A stretch of 64,000 nucleotides of DNA from Sphingomicrobium sp. (lineage in GTDB: Bacteria > Pseudomonadota > Alphaproteobacteria > Sphingomonadales > Sphingomonadaceae): the NCBI GenBank assembly GCA_036563485.1, contig DATCMI010000001.1:766938-830937 (forward strand). Direction: 5' to 3'. Both the position numbers and the translations under genes were made by a program. Of the stretch, positions 44,985-56,155 are shown one piece after another (position 1 is the stretch's first letter; every line of letters begins with the position of its first letter). Below the pieces are notes generated by a model. That model searched no databases. It saw only the letters and a list, made by a program, of their open reading frames with translations, and was not told the DNA's origin.

Positions 44985-45803
44985 TTAGCCGTGGACCGGC
45001 GCGCCCCAGCCGCCCCAGATGTAGATGGTGGTGAACAGGAACAGCCACACCACGTCGACGAAGTGCCAGTACCAGGCCGCCGCTTCGAACCCGAAGTGCT
45101 GGCGCGGCGTGAAGTCGCCGCCGCGTGCGCGAAGGTAGCAGACGATCAGGAAGATGGTGCCGACGATGACGTGGAAGCCGTGGAAGCCGGTCGCCATGAA
45201 AAAGGTCGAGCCGTAGATGCTGTTCTTGAACGGGAATGGCGCGTGGGCATATTCCCAGCCCTGAACGAAGGTGAAGACCAGGCCGAGCGCGATCGTCAGC
45301 AGCAGGCCGAGCTTCAACCCCTTGCGGTCGCCGTGGATCAGCGAGTGGTGCGCCCAGGTAACGGTCGTGCCGGAGCACAGCAGGATCAGGGTATTGAGCA
45401 GCGGGAAGCCCCACGGGTCGAGCACTTCGATGCCCTTGGGCGGCCACTGGCTGCCCACGGATTCGGCCGCGGACGGGAACAGCGACGCGTCGAAGAAGGC
45501 CCAGAACCAGGCGAGGAAGAACATCACTTCAGAAGCGATGAACAGGATCATGCCGTAGCGCAGGTGAAGCTGCACCACCGGCGTGTGATAGCCCTCGTGC
45601 GCCTCGTTGATCGTATTCTTCCACCAGCTGAACATGGTGACGAGCACGCCGAGCAGTCCGAGGCCGAACACCACCGGCCCAAAGCGGTTCTCGTGCCACC
45701 ACATGACGAGCCCGGTGAACAGGATGCCGCCCGACATGGCGCCGATCAGCGGCCAGGGATCCGGCTCTACCAGATGATAATCGTGGTTCTTGCTCGCGGC
45801 CAT
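44985..45803 (-). CDS. ctaE: Cytochrome c oxidase subunit III
   Basis: The protein is 272 aa, starting at ATG 45803 (MAASKNHDYHLVEPDPWPL). There are seven helices, with the conserved EVMFFLAWFWAFFDASLFPS and GFHGFHVIVGTIFLIVC plus FGFEAAAWYWHFVDVVWLFLF near the end. It is the non-redox core subunit that stabilises the aa3 oxidase and its proton uptake. The gene is followed by DUF983-SURF1 on the same strand. Confidence 0.97.
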   Translation of the reverse strand: MAASKNHDYHLVEPDPWPLIGAMSGGILFTGLVMWWHENRFGPVVFGLGLLGVLVTMFSWWKNTINEAHEGYHTPVVQLHLRYGMILFIASEVMFFLAWFWAFFDASLFPSAAESVGSQWPPKGIEVLDPWGFPLLNTLILLCSGTTVTWAHHSLIHGDRKGLKLGLLLTIALGLVFTFVQGWEYAHAPFPFKNSIYGSTFFMATGFHGFHVIVGTIFLIVCYLRARGGDFTPRQHFGFEAAAWYWHFVDVVWLFLFTTIYIWGGWGAPVHG

Positions 45804-45838
45804 GCGCTGGGGTTCCCCTCGTTCTCTTTGTAGCGCCT

Positions 45839-46390
45839 CTAGCGAGAGGCTTTGACAGTTTCCACAGGATAAAAGGTGTAGCTCAGCGTGATCTCGTGGA
45901 CGTTCTTGGCGTCCGGATCGTCCTTCATCGCCGGATCGACGAAGAAGACGACCGGCATGTCGACCTCCTGCCCCGGCTGGAGCGTCTGCTCGGTGAAGCA
46001 GAAGCATTCGATCTTGTTGAAATATTTGCCGGCCGTATCCGGCGATACATTGTGGATCGCCTGGCCCTTGATGGCCCGCGCGCTGAGGTTCTTGGCGCGA
46101 TAGTAGACCGTCGTCTGGGCGCCCGGCGCGACGCTCACCGACGTCTGCTTCGGCTCGAACGTCCACGGCAGGCCGGGGTGAACGTTGGCGTCGAACTGAA
46201 CCTTCACCTCGCCGGCGACGGCGCCGGGTGCACGCTCCGCGCGCTGTGTCGTGCCGTTCAGCCCCGTCGCTTCGCAGAAGATGCGGTATAGCGTGGGGCT
46301 CGCGGCGACGACGCCGACCATCAGTGCAACGATGCCCAGCAGGTAGAGCAAGGTCCGGCTGTTGCGGTCCTTGACGGCAATGGCGGTCAC
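45839..46390 (-). CDS. ctaG: Cytochrome c oxidase assembly protein CtaG/Cox11
   Basis: The protein is 183 aa from GTG 46390, overlapping the small upstream gene. One helix (LLYLLGIVALMVGVVAASP) anchors a periplasmic copper-binding domain with the essential KIECFCFTEQTLQPGQE (CFCF motif). It delivers CuB to subunit I. Confidence 0.96.
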   Translation of the reverse strand: MTAIAVKDRNSRTLLYLLGIVALMVGVVAASPTLYRIFCEATGLNGTTQRAERAPGAVAGEVKVQFDANVHPGLPWTFEPKQTSVSVAPGAQTTVYYRAKNLSARAIKGQAIHNVSPDTAGKYFNKIECFCFTEQTLQPGQEVDMPVVFFVDPAMKDDPDAKNVHEITLSYTFYPVETVKASR

Positions 46391-46515
46391 CAGTTGATCC
46401 CCGTCTTGGCGATGGTGATGAAGAAAAGCAGGATCACGAACGCGCCGAGGAGCAGCGCCATGATCCGCGCCCGGTCCCGCTGGCGCTTCTGGTATTCGCG
46501 CTGGTCGAAGCTCAT
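46387..46515 (-). CDS. Small membrane protein of the oxidase operon
   Basis: The protein is 42 aa: a basic N-terminus ([18 protein letters not shown]) and one helix ([17 protein letters not shown]). Both ends overlap neighbours (ATGA with ctaB, GTGA with ctaG), so translation is coupled. It corresponds to the short CoxF-like protein found between ctaB and ctaG in alphaproteobacteria; a chaperone or assembly role is presumed. Confidence 0.85.
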   Translation of the reverse strand: MSFDQREYQKRQRDRARIMALLLGAFVILLFFITIAKTGINW

Positions 46516-47423
46516 GCGGCGATCCACCGATCCGCGACGAGGACGGCGAACAAGGCGAAGAGGTAGAATACCGAATAAGCGAACAGCTTCTTCTCGGGCG
46601 CCATCTGCGCAGGCTCGGTGGCGCGGTTGACCAGCACGCGCGCCGCAAGAACCAGGAAGACGGCGCTGAGGACGATCGCCGAGACACCGTACGCGCGCCC
46701 CGTCAGGCCGAGCGGCCAGGGCGCGACGGCCGCTGCCGCCATCGGCAAGCTGTAGATGAAGATCTGGCGGCGCGTGCTCGGCACCCCGGCAACGACCGGC
46801 AGCATCGGAATGCCCGCGGCGGCATAATCCGACCGGACGAACAGCGACAGCGCCCAGAAATGCGGCGGCGTCCACAGGAAGATAATCGCGAACAGCAGGA
46901 GCGGTAGCGCGTTCATCTCGCCCGTCGCGGCGACCCAGCCGATCAGCGGCGGGAAGGCTCCAGCGGCGCCGCCGATGACGATGTTCTGCGCGGTGCGCGG
47001 CTTCAGCCAGACGGTGTAGATGAGCACGTAGAAGAGGATCGACGCGGCGAGGAGAGCAGCGGCCAGCCAGTTGGTGGCAATCCCCATCAGCAGCACCGAA
47101 AAGGCGCCGAGGCCCACGCCGAAGTGAAGCGCGACCTGCCGGTCCATCCGGCCGCCGGGAAGCGGGCGCTTGGCCGTGCGCCGCATCTTCGAATCGACCT
47201 CGACTTCGTACCATTGGTTGAGCGCGCCGCAGGCGCCGGCGCCGAGCGCGATGCACAGGATGGCGGTGAAGCCGAGCACGGCAGGCGGCATCGCCGGCGC
47301 TGCCAGCAGCCCGCACAGGCCGGTGAACACGACCAGATACATGACGCGCGGCTTGGTCAGCGCGACGATGTCGCGCCAGTCGGCAGGCAGCGCGGCTGGC
47401 TGAGTCACCTGGGCGGTGGGCAT
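46512..47423 (-). CDS. ctaB: Protoheme IX farnesyltransferase (heme o synthase)
   Basis: The protein is 303 aa from ATG 47423 ([16 protein letters not shown]); the frame is open further upstream without similarity. The UbiA-type prenyl-binding motif is [15 protein letters not shown], with a second loop in [14 protein letters not shown]. Multiple membrane helices. It converts heme b to heme o for aa3 oxidase. It begins the ctaB-ctaG-ctaE-DUF983-SURF1-M16 run. Confidence 0.95.
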   Translation of the reverse strand: MPTAQVTQPAALPADWRDIVALTKPRVMYLVVFTGLCGLLAAPAMPPAVLGFTAILCIALGAGACGALNQWYEVEVDSKMRRTAKRPLPGGRMDRQVALHFGVGLGAFSVLLMGIATNWLAAALLAASILFYVLIYTVWLKPRTAQNIVIGGAAGAFPPLIGWVAATGEMNALPLLLFAIIFLWTPPHFWALSLFVRSDYAAAGIPMLPVVAGVPSTRRQIFIYSLPMAAAAVAPWPLGLTGRAYGVSAIVLSAVFLVLAARVLVNRATEPAQMAPEKKLFAYSVFYLFALFAVLVADRWIAA

Positions 47424-47512
47424 GCGCTGCCTATAAGGGCTTGGCGGTAAGCGGAAAAGCCCCGCTCGAAGCACTATGGCGGCGTTCATCCGTGCTTTGC
47501 TATGTGGCGGGA

Positions 47513-48097
47513 ATGACGATGCGAATCCTTGCCGCCGCGCTTCTTGCCGGCATCTCCACCGCCACCTTTGCTCAGGCGACGGCGCCGGAACTCGTCCCGG
47601 TCGCGATCGAGACGAGCGCGGGCCGCATTGTCGTCGCCCTCGACAAGACGCGCGCACCGGCGACCACCGCCAACTTCCTGCGCTATGTCGATGCCCAGCG
47701 CTTCGACGGAGAGAGCTTCTACCGGGCGATGAAGGTCGAGGACGGCGGCCTGATCCAGGGCGGCATCCGCAGCAGCGCGAGCAAGCTCTACCCCAAGATC
47801 AAGCATGAGCCGACGTCCGAGACGGGGCTACGCAACGTCGCCGGTGCCATCTCCATGGCGAACGGCGGTCCCGCCACCGCTCAGGCCGACTTCTTCATCC
47901 TCGCCAGCGACATGCCGTCGCTCGACGCAACGGCTACCGACGCGGGCTTTGCCGCCTTCGGGCACGTGGTCGAGGGAATGGACGTGGTGAAGACCATCCT
48001 CGCCTCGCCTACCTCGCCGACGCTCGGCGAGGGCGTGATGCGCGGCCAGATGCTCGACCCGAAGGTCAAGATCATCAAGGTTTCGCGGGTGAAGTAA
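47513..48097 (+). CDS. Secreted cyclophilin-type peptidyl-prolyl isomerase
   Basis: About 194 aa from ATG 47513. The signal peptide is [21 protein letters not shown]. The cyclophilin domain follows: [61 protein letters not shown] and [13 protein letters not shown]. It would act in the periplasm on prolyl bonds of folding proteins. It lies on the opposite strand between ctaB and the DUF4242 gene and so interrupts the oxidase gene order. Confidence 0.9.
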   Translation: MTMRILAAALLAGISTATFAQATAPELVPVAIETSAGRIVVALDKTRAPATTANFLRYVDAQRFDGESFYRAMKVEDGGLIQGGIRSSASKLYPKIKHEPTSETGLRNVAGAISMANGGPATAQADFFILASDMPSLDATATDAGFAAFGHVVEGMDVVKTILASPTSPTLGEGVMRGQMLDPKVKIIKVSRVK

Positions 48098-48370
48098 CTA
48101 TCCGGCGGTCGTCGGGTCGATCGTCGCGCGTACTTCCGACACCTTGTTCGCCGGAAAGCCGGCGGTGTCCGCATGCTGGCGTATCAGGTCCGCGTTCTCG
48201 GCACGGTAGACGCAATAGATCTTGTCGTCCGTGACGTAGCTGTGGACCCACTGAACGTCGGGACCGAGGTCGTGCAAGACCGCACATGATTTTTGCGAGG
48301 CGCCTTTGAGCTCCTCCGCTCCAAGGCCACCGACTCCCGGCATTTCACGCTCGATCACGAACTGCTTCAT
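48098..48370 (-). CDS. DUF4242-type small protein
   Basis: About 90 aa from ATG 48370, preceded by GGGGAG. The text (MKQFVIEREMPGVG, WVHSYVTDDKIYCVYRAE, HADTAGFPANKVSEVRATID) fits the DUF4242 family of short ferredoxin-like alpha/beta proteins, of which a Streptomyces member binds nickel. It ends exactly beside the cyclophilin stop. The function is unknown; its position next to ctaD may be incidental. Confidence 0.75.
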   Translation of the reverse strand: MKQFVIEREMPGVGGLGAEELKGASQKSCAVLHDLGPDVQWVHSYVTDDKIYCVYRAENADLIRQHADTAGFPANKVSEVRATIDPTTAG

Positions 48371-48420
48371 AGCGATGCTCCCCTGTCCTGAGACAGCGGC
48401 CATCTACCACAGCAGCGAAA

Positions 48421-48444
48421 CGGAGTCCCGCGCGCAGGACTCCG
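48421..48444 (-). terminator. Hairpin downstream of ctaD
   Basis: CGGAGTCC, an 8-base loop, then GGACTCCG lies 7 bases past the ctaD stop. The stem is perfect but no clear T-run follows, so it could be a weak terminator or an mRNA-stabilising end. Confidence 0.5.
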
Positions 48445-48451
48445 TCCGTGA

Positions 48452-50134
<1,683 letters not shown>

Positions 50135-51301
50135 TTACTGGTTCTGACGGTTTGCGACGTCGGGATTGTTCGGCGCGGGCGCGGGATTGGCGTTCGTCGT
50201 GCCCGGAGTCGCCGGCGGCATCGTGATGTTGTCGGTGTCCGTGCCGCCGGTGCGGGCAGCCGCAGCGACCGGCTTGGCACCCGGCATCTTGCCGCCCTTC
50301 GATCCGACCCAAGCGGCGAACTGCGCTTCAGGCACGACCTCAACGGCGATCGGCATATAGGCGTGGCGGGCGCCGCAAAGCTCTGAGCACTGGCCGAAAT
50401 AGACGCCCGGCCTGTCGACCTTGGCCCAGGTCTCATGCAGCTGGCCGGGGTTGGCGTCCTGCTTCACCCAGAAAGCCGGGACTGCGAAGCTGTGGATCAC
50501 GTCGTCGGCGGTGACGATGAACTTCACGACCTTGCCGGCCGGGATCACCAGCCGATTGTCGACGGCGAGGAGCGGCGGCCCGTCGGCGTCGGTGCGCGGG
50601 CGCTGGTTCGCCTGGCGGGTCGGGTCGTTGCCTTCCTTCAGCATGTAGCTGTCGAACGACACGCCATGGTCAGGCAGCTCGTAGGACCAATACCATTGGT
50701 GGCCGGTCACCTTGACCGTCAGGTCGGCGGGCGGCGGCGTATATTGGTGGCGAAGCAGCCGGATCGACGGAATGGCGATGGCGACGAGCACCAGCACCGG
50801 GACGAGCGTCCAGATCACCTCGATCGTCGTGTTGTGCGAATTGCGCGACGGCACCGGATTGGCGCCGCGGCGGAAGCGGATGATCGCCCAAAGCAGCAGC
50901 GCGAGGACGAGGATGCTCATCGCGGCGCAGAGCGTCAGAAGCCAGACATTGTGGAAGGTCGCGGCTTCCTTGCCGATCGGCGTCACCTGCTCCTGGATGC
51001 CCTTGCGGCCTGCAATCGGCACGCCGAGCTCCTTGGACGCGGGGGTCTGGGTGTAAGCGAACGGAGCCGTCGCCGGCTGACCCACGGCCTGACCCGTGGC
51101 CGGTGCGGTCGCCGGATCGGGCGTGACCGGATTCTGGGCGAAGCCTGCGGGCGGCGCATTGTTCGGCTGCGCGGCGGCGGGGGTGCCCGGGGGCGTATCG
51201 GCCGTCGTTTCGGCAGCTGGCCGGTTGCTGGCCGGGGCTTGCGCCGCTGCAGGTGTAAGCCAGGCCGCGGCCAAAGCGACCGCCCATCCAATCCGTTTCA
51301 T
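50135..51301 (-). CDS. ctaC: Cytochrome c oxidase subunit II
   Basis: The protein is 388 aa from ATG 51301, where a signal peptide starts (MKRIGWAVALAAAWLTPAAA). Residues 20-85 are a long Pro/Ala/Thr-rich spacer not usual in CtaC. Two helices follow (LLTLCAAMSILVLALLLWAI, VLVLVAIAIPSIRLL). The CuA domain has the ligand run FGQCSELCGARHAYM with His in DVIHSFAVPAF. A second Pro/Asn-rich tail (PATPGTTNANPAPAPNN) ends the protein. It receives electrons from cytochrome c. Confidence 0.96.
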   Translation of the reverse strand: MKRIGWAVALAAAWLTPAAAQAPASNRPAAETTADTPPGTPAAAQPNNAPPAGFAQNPVTPDPATAPATGQAVGQPATAPFAYTQTPASKELGVPIAGRKGIQEQVTPIGKEAATFHNVWLLTLCAAMSILVLALLLWAIIRFRRGANPVPSRNSHNTTIEVIWTLVPVLVLVAIAIPSIRLLRHQYTPPPADLTVKVTGHQWYWSYELPDHGVSFDSYMLKEGNDPTRQANQRPRTDADGPPLLAVDNRLVIPAGKVVKFIVTADDVIHSFAVPAFWVKQDANPGQLHETWAKVDRPGVYFGQCSELCGARHAYMPIAVEVVPEAQFAAWVGSKGGKMPGAKPVAAAARTGGTDTDNITMPPATPGTTNANPAPAPNNPDVANRQNQ

Positions 51302-51460
51302 TACCACCCCAGACAAACTTGAAATCCGAAAAGCACGCGAGCGGCGCTCCGGGATTGCGCCTCCTATAGGCGCGGCATCGCACAGCCTCAAGCGCCTGAT
51401 CGAAGGTCCAGGTGAGCGCGGTTGATGGGGGTGCTTGGGCGGCCTAATGGCGGTGCCGAC

Positions 51461-52048
51461 ATGATGAGCGACGACGACATCCTTGCCGAGTTCCGCGCCG
51501 CCGACGCCCTCCTCGAAGGGCACTTCATTCTCTCGTCCGGACTGCGAAGCCCCCGCTACCTGCAATGCGCACGCGTGCTGATGGACCCGGCACGGGCCGA
51601 GCGCCTGGCGACAGAACTTGCAAGCCGGCTGCCCACCGCCCTCCGCGTCCAGGTTGAGGCGGTGGTCTCCCCAGCCATGGGCGGCGTGATCATCGGCCAT
51701 GAGATGGGTCGCGCGCTCGGCCGGCCGGCGATGTTCCTCGAGCGCCCACAAGGCGTGTTCGAGCTTCGCCGCGGCTTTCGGCTCGATCCCGGCACCAAGG
51801 TCCTGATGGTCGAAGACGTGGTCACCACCGGCCTGTCGTCGCGCGAGGCAATTGCAGCCGTCCGCGCGACGGGAGCCGAAGTGCTTGCCGAAGCGAGCCT
51901 CGTCGACAGGTCTGGCGGCACTGCGGACCTCGGCGTCGATTTCCACCCGCTGATCCGCATCGACGTGCCGACCTATGAACCCGAGGCGGTGCCCGCGGAG
52001 CTTGCCGCGATCCCGGCCGTCAAGCCGGGTAGCCGCGCGGCAGCGTGA
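51461..52048 (+). CDS. pyrE: Orotate phosphoribosyltransferase
   Basis: About 195 aa from ATG 51461 (a second ATG follows). The PRPP-binding motif is [17 protein letters not shown], with [15 protein letters not shown] at the N-terminus and [18 protein letters not shown] for orotate binding. It makes OMP in pyrimidine synthesis. The stop overlaps the pdxJ GTG start. Confidence 0.95.
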   Translation: MMSDDDILAEFRAADALLEGHFILSSGLRSPRYLQCARVLMDPARAERLATELASRLPTALRVQVEAVVSPAMGGVIIGHEMGRALGRPAMFLERPQGVFELRRGFRLDPGTKVLMVEDVVTTGLSSREAIAAVRATGAEVLAEASLVDRSGGTADLGVDFHPLIRIDVPTYEPEAVPAELAAIPAVKPGSRAAA

Positions 52049-52773
52049 GCAACCGTCTCCGCCTGGGCGTCAATATCGACCATGTCGCGACGATCCGGAA
52101 CGCGCGCGGCGGCGACCATCCGGATCCCGTCCGCGCTGCGATGCTCGCCGCTGGAGCCGGGGCGGATGGCATCACTGCCCACCTTCGCGAAGACCGCCGC
52201 CACATCACTGACCAGGACATTGACCGGCTGACCGCCGAGATCGACCTGCCCCTGAACCTAGAGATGGCCGCGACCGAGGAAATGCTCGACATCGCGCTCC
52301 GCCACCGGCCGCACGCCGCCTGCATCGTGCCGGAGCGGCGCCAGGAGCGCACCACCGAAGGCGGCCTCGACGCCGTCGGCCAGCAGGACGCCTTGGCTCC
52401 GTTCGTCGACAAGCTCGGCGCTGCCGGCATCCGCGTCAGCCTCTTCATCGAACCGACCGAAGCGCAGGTCGCCGCCGCCGTCCTGCTCGGCGCACCGGTC
52501 GTCGAATTCCACACCGGGCGCTACGCCCATACACAAGGCGAGGAGCGCGCGGCCGAGCTCAAGCGCATCGCCGATTGCGCGGCGCTTGCGACGAAGAACG
52601 GCATCGAGCCGCACGCCGGCCACGGCCTGACGTTCGACAATGTCATCCCGGTCGCCGCGATCGCGCAGGTCGCCGAGCTCAACATCGGCCATTTCCTGAT
52701 CGGCGAGGCGATTTTCACCGGCCTCGATCACAGCGTCCGGCGTATGCGTGCCCTGATGGATGAAGCGCGATGA
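52045..52773 (+). CDS. pdxJ: Pyridoxine 5'-phosphate synthase
   Basis: The protein is 242 aa from GTG 52045. The family signature [19 protein letters not shown] is at the N-terminus, with [17 protein letters not shown] and [13 protein letters not shown] at the active site of the (beta/alpha)8 barrel. It condenses 1-deoxy-xylulose-5-phosphate with an aminoacetone phosphate to form vitamin B6 phosphate. Overlaps on both sides indicate coupled expression with pyrE and acpS. Confidence 0.97.
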   Translation: MSNRLRLGVNIDHVATIRNARGGDHPDPVRAAMLAAGAGADGITAHLREDRRHITDQDIDRLTAEIDLPLNLEMAATEEMLDIALRHRPHAACIVPERRQERTTEGGLDAVGQQDALAPFVDKLGAAGIRVSLFIEPTEAQVAAAVLLGAPVVEFHTGRYAHTQGEERAAELKRIADCAALATKNGIEPHAGHGLTFDNVIPVAAIAQVAELNIGHFLIGEAIFTGLDHSVRRMRALMDEAR

Positions 52774-53177
52774 TTGTCGGCCTCGGCTCCGACCTCTGCA
52801 ACATCGAGCGGATCGAGAACTCGCTGGCGCGGTTCGGCGATCGGTTCCTGCAGCGCGTCTTCACCGACCTCGAGCAACGCAAGGCGGCGTCGCGCCCGCA
52901 CACCATCGCCGGAACCCTCGCCAAGCGCTTCGCCGCCAAGGAAGCCTTTTCGAAGGCCGTCGGCACCGGGTTCAAGCGCGGCGTCTACATGAAGGACATT
53001 GGCGTCGTTAATCTGCCGTCAGGCGCACCGACGCTACAGCTCACCGGTGGCGCCCGCGCTCGGCTTGACGCCCTTGCGCCGGAAGGCCACGCCATCGACA
53101 TTCACCTGACGATGACCGACGATTATCCCTGGGCGCAGGCCTTCGTGATCCTGGAAGCCCGAAAGCTGGAGCCCTGA
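52770..53177 (+). CDS. acpS: Holo-[acyl-carrier-protein] synthase
   Basis: The protein is 135 aa. Magnesium-binding Asp in [13 protein letters not shown] and Glu in [15 protein letters not shown] are the AcpS signatures. It moves 4'-phosphopantetheine from CoA to acyl-carrier protein. It overlaps pdxJ by four bases and directly abuts lepB; this order is common in alphaproteobacteria. Confidence 0.96.
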   Translation: MIVGLGSDLCNIERIENSLARFGDRFLQRVFTDLEQRKAASRPHTIAGTLAKRFAAKEAFSKAVGTGFKRGVYMKDIGVVNLPSGAPTLQLTGGARARLDALAPEGHAIDIHLTMTDDYPWAQAFVILEARKLEP

Positions 53178-54053
53178 TTGTTGAGCGATACTGTTCCCGA
53201 GGCGACTGAAGCAGAGGCGCCGCCGGTCGAAAAGAAAGAGGGCAAGGGCTCGGCATTGTGGCGGGAGGTCAAGGGCCTGCTGTGGGTGCTGCTCGCCGTC
53301 CTCGCCTTCCACAGCTTCGTCGCCAAGCCCTTCTACATTCCGTCAGAATCGATGATGCCCGGCCTGCTGACCGGCGATCGTCTGGTGGTCACCAAATATC
53401 CCTACGGCTGGTCCTGGGTGTCCCCGAGCTTCCACATTCTTCCGCCGATGAAGGGCCGCGTGCTCGGTAGCCTACCCAAACGCGGCGACATCGTCATCGT
53501 CACTCCGCCCGGCACCCGCACCGATTACATCAAACGAGTGATCGGCTTGCCCGGCGATACCATTCGGATGGTCGACGGGCAGCTCTATCTGAACAACCAG
53601 CTGGTGCAGCGCCAGCTGCTGAAGCCGCGCCTCATCCCGGTCGACGTCAACTCGCCCTGCGGATCCGACCGCGATCCGGCGCTGTACGACTTCCGGGTCC
53701 GCGGACCAGGCGGCAAGGATTATTGCCGAGTGCCCGTGGTGCGCGAGACGTTGCCGAACGGCCGTTCCTACGAAACGGTGGAGCTAGGCCGCTCGCCCGA
53801 GGACAATTTCGGGCCGATCACCGTGCCGGCCGGCCACGTCTGGCTGATGGGCGACAACCGTGACGACAGCGCCGACAGCCGCGTCGAGACCTGGCGCGGC
53901 GGGCTGGGCGGGCCGGTCCCGTGGGAGAATATCGGCGGCCGCGCCGAATTCATCACCTTCTCGCTCGACGGGACTTCCGAGTGGTGGAACCCGGTGAGCT
54001 GGATCAAGGCGCTGCGGTCAGGCCGCGCCGGCACCTCGCTCCGGAATAATTGA
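53178..54053 (+). CDS. lepB: Signal peptidase I
   Basis: The protein is 291 aa; TTG 53178 (or the next TTG 53181) follows the acpS stop directly. One helix (LLWVLLAVLAFHSFVAKPFY) is followed by the nucleophile box PSESMMPGL and the catalytic Lys in TDYIKRVIGLPGD; MGDNRDDSADSR is box E. It cleaves signal peptides of exported proteins at the outer face of the inner membrane. Confidence 0.97.
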   Translation: MLSDTVPEATEAEAPPVEKKEGKGSALWREVKGLLWVLLAVLAFHSFVAKPFYIPSESMMPGLLTGDRLVVTKYPYGWSWVSPSFHILPPMKGRVLGSLPKRGDIVIVTPPGTRTDYIKRVIGLPGDTIRMVDGQLYLNNQLVQRQLLKPRLIPVDVNSPCGSDRDPALYDFRVRGPGGKDYCRVPVVRETLPNGRSYETVELGRSPEDNFGPITVPAGHVWLMGDNRDDSADSRVETWRGGLGGPVPWENIGGRAEFITFSLDGTSEWWNPVSWIKALRSGRAGTSLRNN

Positions 54054-54069
54054 TGGCGGCGCGGGGCTG

Positions 54070-55185
54070 ATGGCGCAGGAGCCGCCGACCACCGAGGCGC
54101 ATATCGAGCGTCCCGGTCCGGCGGAGTTCCGCGACCCCGTCGTCCGCCGCGAGATGCGCCGCGCCGCCGTGTGGTTCGGCATGGCGCTGGCGATCGCCGG
54201 CATCATTTTTCTCGCCCAGTCGCTGCTGCTGATTGTCGGCGGCATCATTTTCGCCGTGCTTCTCGATGGCGGTGCGCGCCTGCTGAAGCGAGTCCTGCCG
54301 ATCCCGCGCGGGTGGCGGCTGATGCTGGTCATCCTGCTCGGCTTCGGGTTCATCGGCTGGGTTTTCTATTTTGCCGGCACCACCATCGCGGCGCAGTTCG
54401 AAGCGCTGCGCGCGGTGCTGACGGTCCAGTTCAACCGCCTGATCGACTTTGCCGCGTCGCTCGGTTTGATGCCGAAGGGCCCGCCGGGCGAGCTCGGCAC
54501 CCAGCTGCTCGGCTCCGTCGGACGGCTCACCAGCGCGCTCGGAAGCGCCGTCGGCGCGCTGACGAGCGTGCTGTTGATGATCGTGATCGGTATCTTCCTC
54601 GCCGCCGAGCCGCGCATCTACGACCGCGGGATCGCCTGGATGATGCCTCTGCGGCACCGCGCGGCCTTCTATCGGGTTGCCGACCATGTCGCCTTCACCA
54701 TCCGCCGGCTCCTTTTCGGCCGGCTCGTCGGCATGATCTTCGAAGGCGTCTTCACCTGGTTCATGCTGGCCTATGTCAGCCAGCTGTTCGGGCTCGACCC
54801 GATCCCAATGGCGGCGCTGCTCGGGCTCGTCACCGGCGTGCTCGCGTTCATTCCGAACATCGGCGCGATCACGTCTGGCATATTGATGGTCGCGGTTGGC
54901 TTCAGCGCCGGGCCGCACGAAGGCATCTACGCCATCTTCGTCTACTTCTTCGTCCAAAACATCGACGGCTATCTGGTCGTGCCATACATCGCCCGGCGCA
55001 CCGTCGATCTCGCTCCTGCGGTCGTGCTGGCGATGCAGCTGCTGATGGGCGCGCTGTTCGGGATCCTCGGCGTCCTGTTCGCGGACCCGATCCTTGCGAC
55101 CCTGAAGGTCGTGCTGGTGGACCTCAGCCGCAAACATGCGGCGGAAGAGAATGAGGAACAGGAAGTCGTCGCAGCGGCGCCCTAG
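54070..55185 (+). CDS. AI-2E family transporter (permease)
   Basis: The protein is 371 aa with about eight membrane helices in the AI-2E arrangement: a pair near 40-95 (SLLLIVGGIIFAVLLDGGAR, LVILLGFGFIGWVFYFAG), then a central amphipathic region and the last cluster (ALLGLVTGVLAFIPNIGAI, DGYLVVPYIARRTVDL, LLMGALFGILGVLFADPI). The family includes TqsA and putative Na+/H+ or small-molecule exporters; the substrate is unknown. It sits 16 bases after lepB. Confidence 0.88.
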   Translation: MAQEPPTTEAHIERPGPAEFRDPVVRREMRRAAVWFGMALAIAGIIFLAQSLLLIVGGIIFAVLLDGGARLLKRVLPIPRGWRLMLVILLGFGFIGWVFYFAGTTIAAQFEALRAVLTVQFNRLIDFAASLGLMPKGPPGELGTQLLGSVGRLTSALGSAVGALTSVLLMIVIGIFLAAEPRIYDRGIAWMMPLRHRAAFYRVADHVAFTIRRLLFGRLVGMIFEGVFTWFMLAYVSQLFGLDPIPMAALLGLVTGVLAFIPNIGAITSGILMVAVGFSAGPHEGIYAIFVYFFVQNIDGYLVVPYIARRTVDLAPAVVLAMQLLMGALFGILGVLFADPILATLKVVLVDLSRKHAAEENEEQEVVAAAP

Positions 55186-55197
55186 CGCCGGCGCGGC

Positions 55198-55695
55198 TTA
55201 TTGCTGCGGCTGGGGACCGCCGCCGCCGCCTTGCATCAGCGCGGCGTTGGGAACGACCTTCACGACCTTGACGTCGAAATCGAGGTCGGAATTCGGCGGG
55301 ATCGGCGCACCCGGCGGCGGGTTCGCGCCATAGGCGAGCTTCGCCGGAATGTGGATCTTGTAGCTTCCGCCTTCCTGCATCCGCATCAGCGCGTCGGCGA
55401 AGCCGGGCATCACCTGGCTGGGAAGAAGCGGCACCGGACCCTTGCCCATGGTCGATTCGAAGACCTTGCCGTCCGGCAGGCGGCCTTCATATTCGATCAG
55501 GACGCCGTCCTGCGCCTGGACGTTCGGGCCGCGGCCGGCCTGGAGCGTCTCGACCTGCACCGTGCGCTGACGGACCGAATGCGCGCCAAGCCACGCAAGC
55601 GCGACTCCCGCGCCGATGACCAGCAGGAACGCCAGCCACAGTCCGATCGTCCTCCCGCGATTCGCGGGGCGATGGGCGGCTTCGGCGACGGACAC
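55198..55695 (-). CDS. Membrane-anchored FKBP-type peptidyl-prolyl isomerase
   Basis: About 165 aa from GTG 55695. One helix (GLWLAFLLVIGAGVALAWLG) anchors a periplasmic FKBP domain: VLIEYEGRLPDGKVFEST, MPGFADALMRMQEGGSYKIH, IPAKLAYGANPP. It ends in a Gly/Gln-rich tail. It converges on the AI-2E gene and follows rpsU. Confidence 0.9.
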   Translation of the reverse strand: MSVAEAAHRPANRGRTIGLWLAFLLVIGAGVALAWLGAHSVRQRTVQVETLQAGRGPNVQAQDGVLIEYEGRLPDGKVFESTMGKGPVPLLPSQVMPGFADALMRMQEGGSYKIHIPAKLAYGANPPPGAPIPPNSDLDFDVKVVKVVPNAALMQGGGGGPQPQQ

Positions 55696-55714
55696 TTGGC
55701 TTAAGCGCGGATGC

Positions 55715-55921
55715 TTAGCGCGCGCTCTCGCGCTCGACGCGCTTGCGCTCGAGCTTGCGGGCGCGGCGAATCGCGGCGGCACGCTCACGAGCGCGCTTTT
55801 CCGACGGCTTCTCGTAGTGACGGCGCAGCTTCATCTCGCGGTAGACGCCCTCGCGCTGCAGCTTCTTCTTGAGCGCGCGCAGCGCCTGCTCGACATTATT
55901 GTCGCGAACGATGATCTGCAT
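55715..55921 (-). CDS. rpsU: 30S ribosomal protein S21
   Basis: The protein is 68 aa: [20 protein letters not shown], then [15 protein letters not shown] and an arginine-rich tail, the normal S21 form in alphaproteobacteria. It helps the 30S subunit bind mRNA start regions. It lies just upstream of the FKBP gene. Confidence 0.97.
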   Translation of the reverse strand: MQIIVRDNNVEQALRALKKKLQREGVYREMKLRRHYEKPSEKRARERAAAIRRARKLERKRVERESAR

Positions 55922-56155
55922 AAACTCTCGTCACAACCCTTCTGTGCAATAGATAGCGGCCTCCGGAGACAGTTCCTCGGGAGGCGGGCTCGGGCCATTA
56001 GCAGCGTCGCGCTTTCGCTTCAACCCGCGATCGACGGCACCATCATGCGATGAATCGTGGGGTCAGGGCGATGGGCCGCGCAACAAAGTCGCAAGGGTTA
56101 TCGGCGATTAACCCTTTGATTGTTATATCAGTCGTCCAAGAGCGGAGGGAAATGG

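Noticed and set aside
51302-51946. N-terminal extension of the ctaC frame
   Set aside because: It runs through the promoter region and the divergent pyrE gene; the signal peptide starts at 51301.
54004-55137. 377-codon leftward frame over the AI-2E permease
   Set aside because: Asp/Glu/Gln-rich antisense text of membrane helices; the permease is clear on the other strand.
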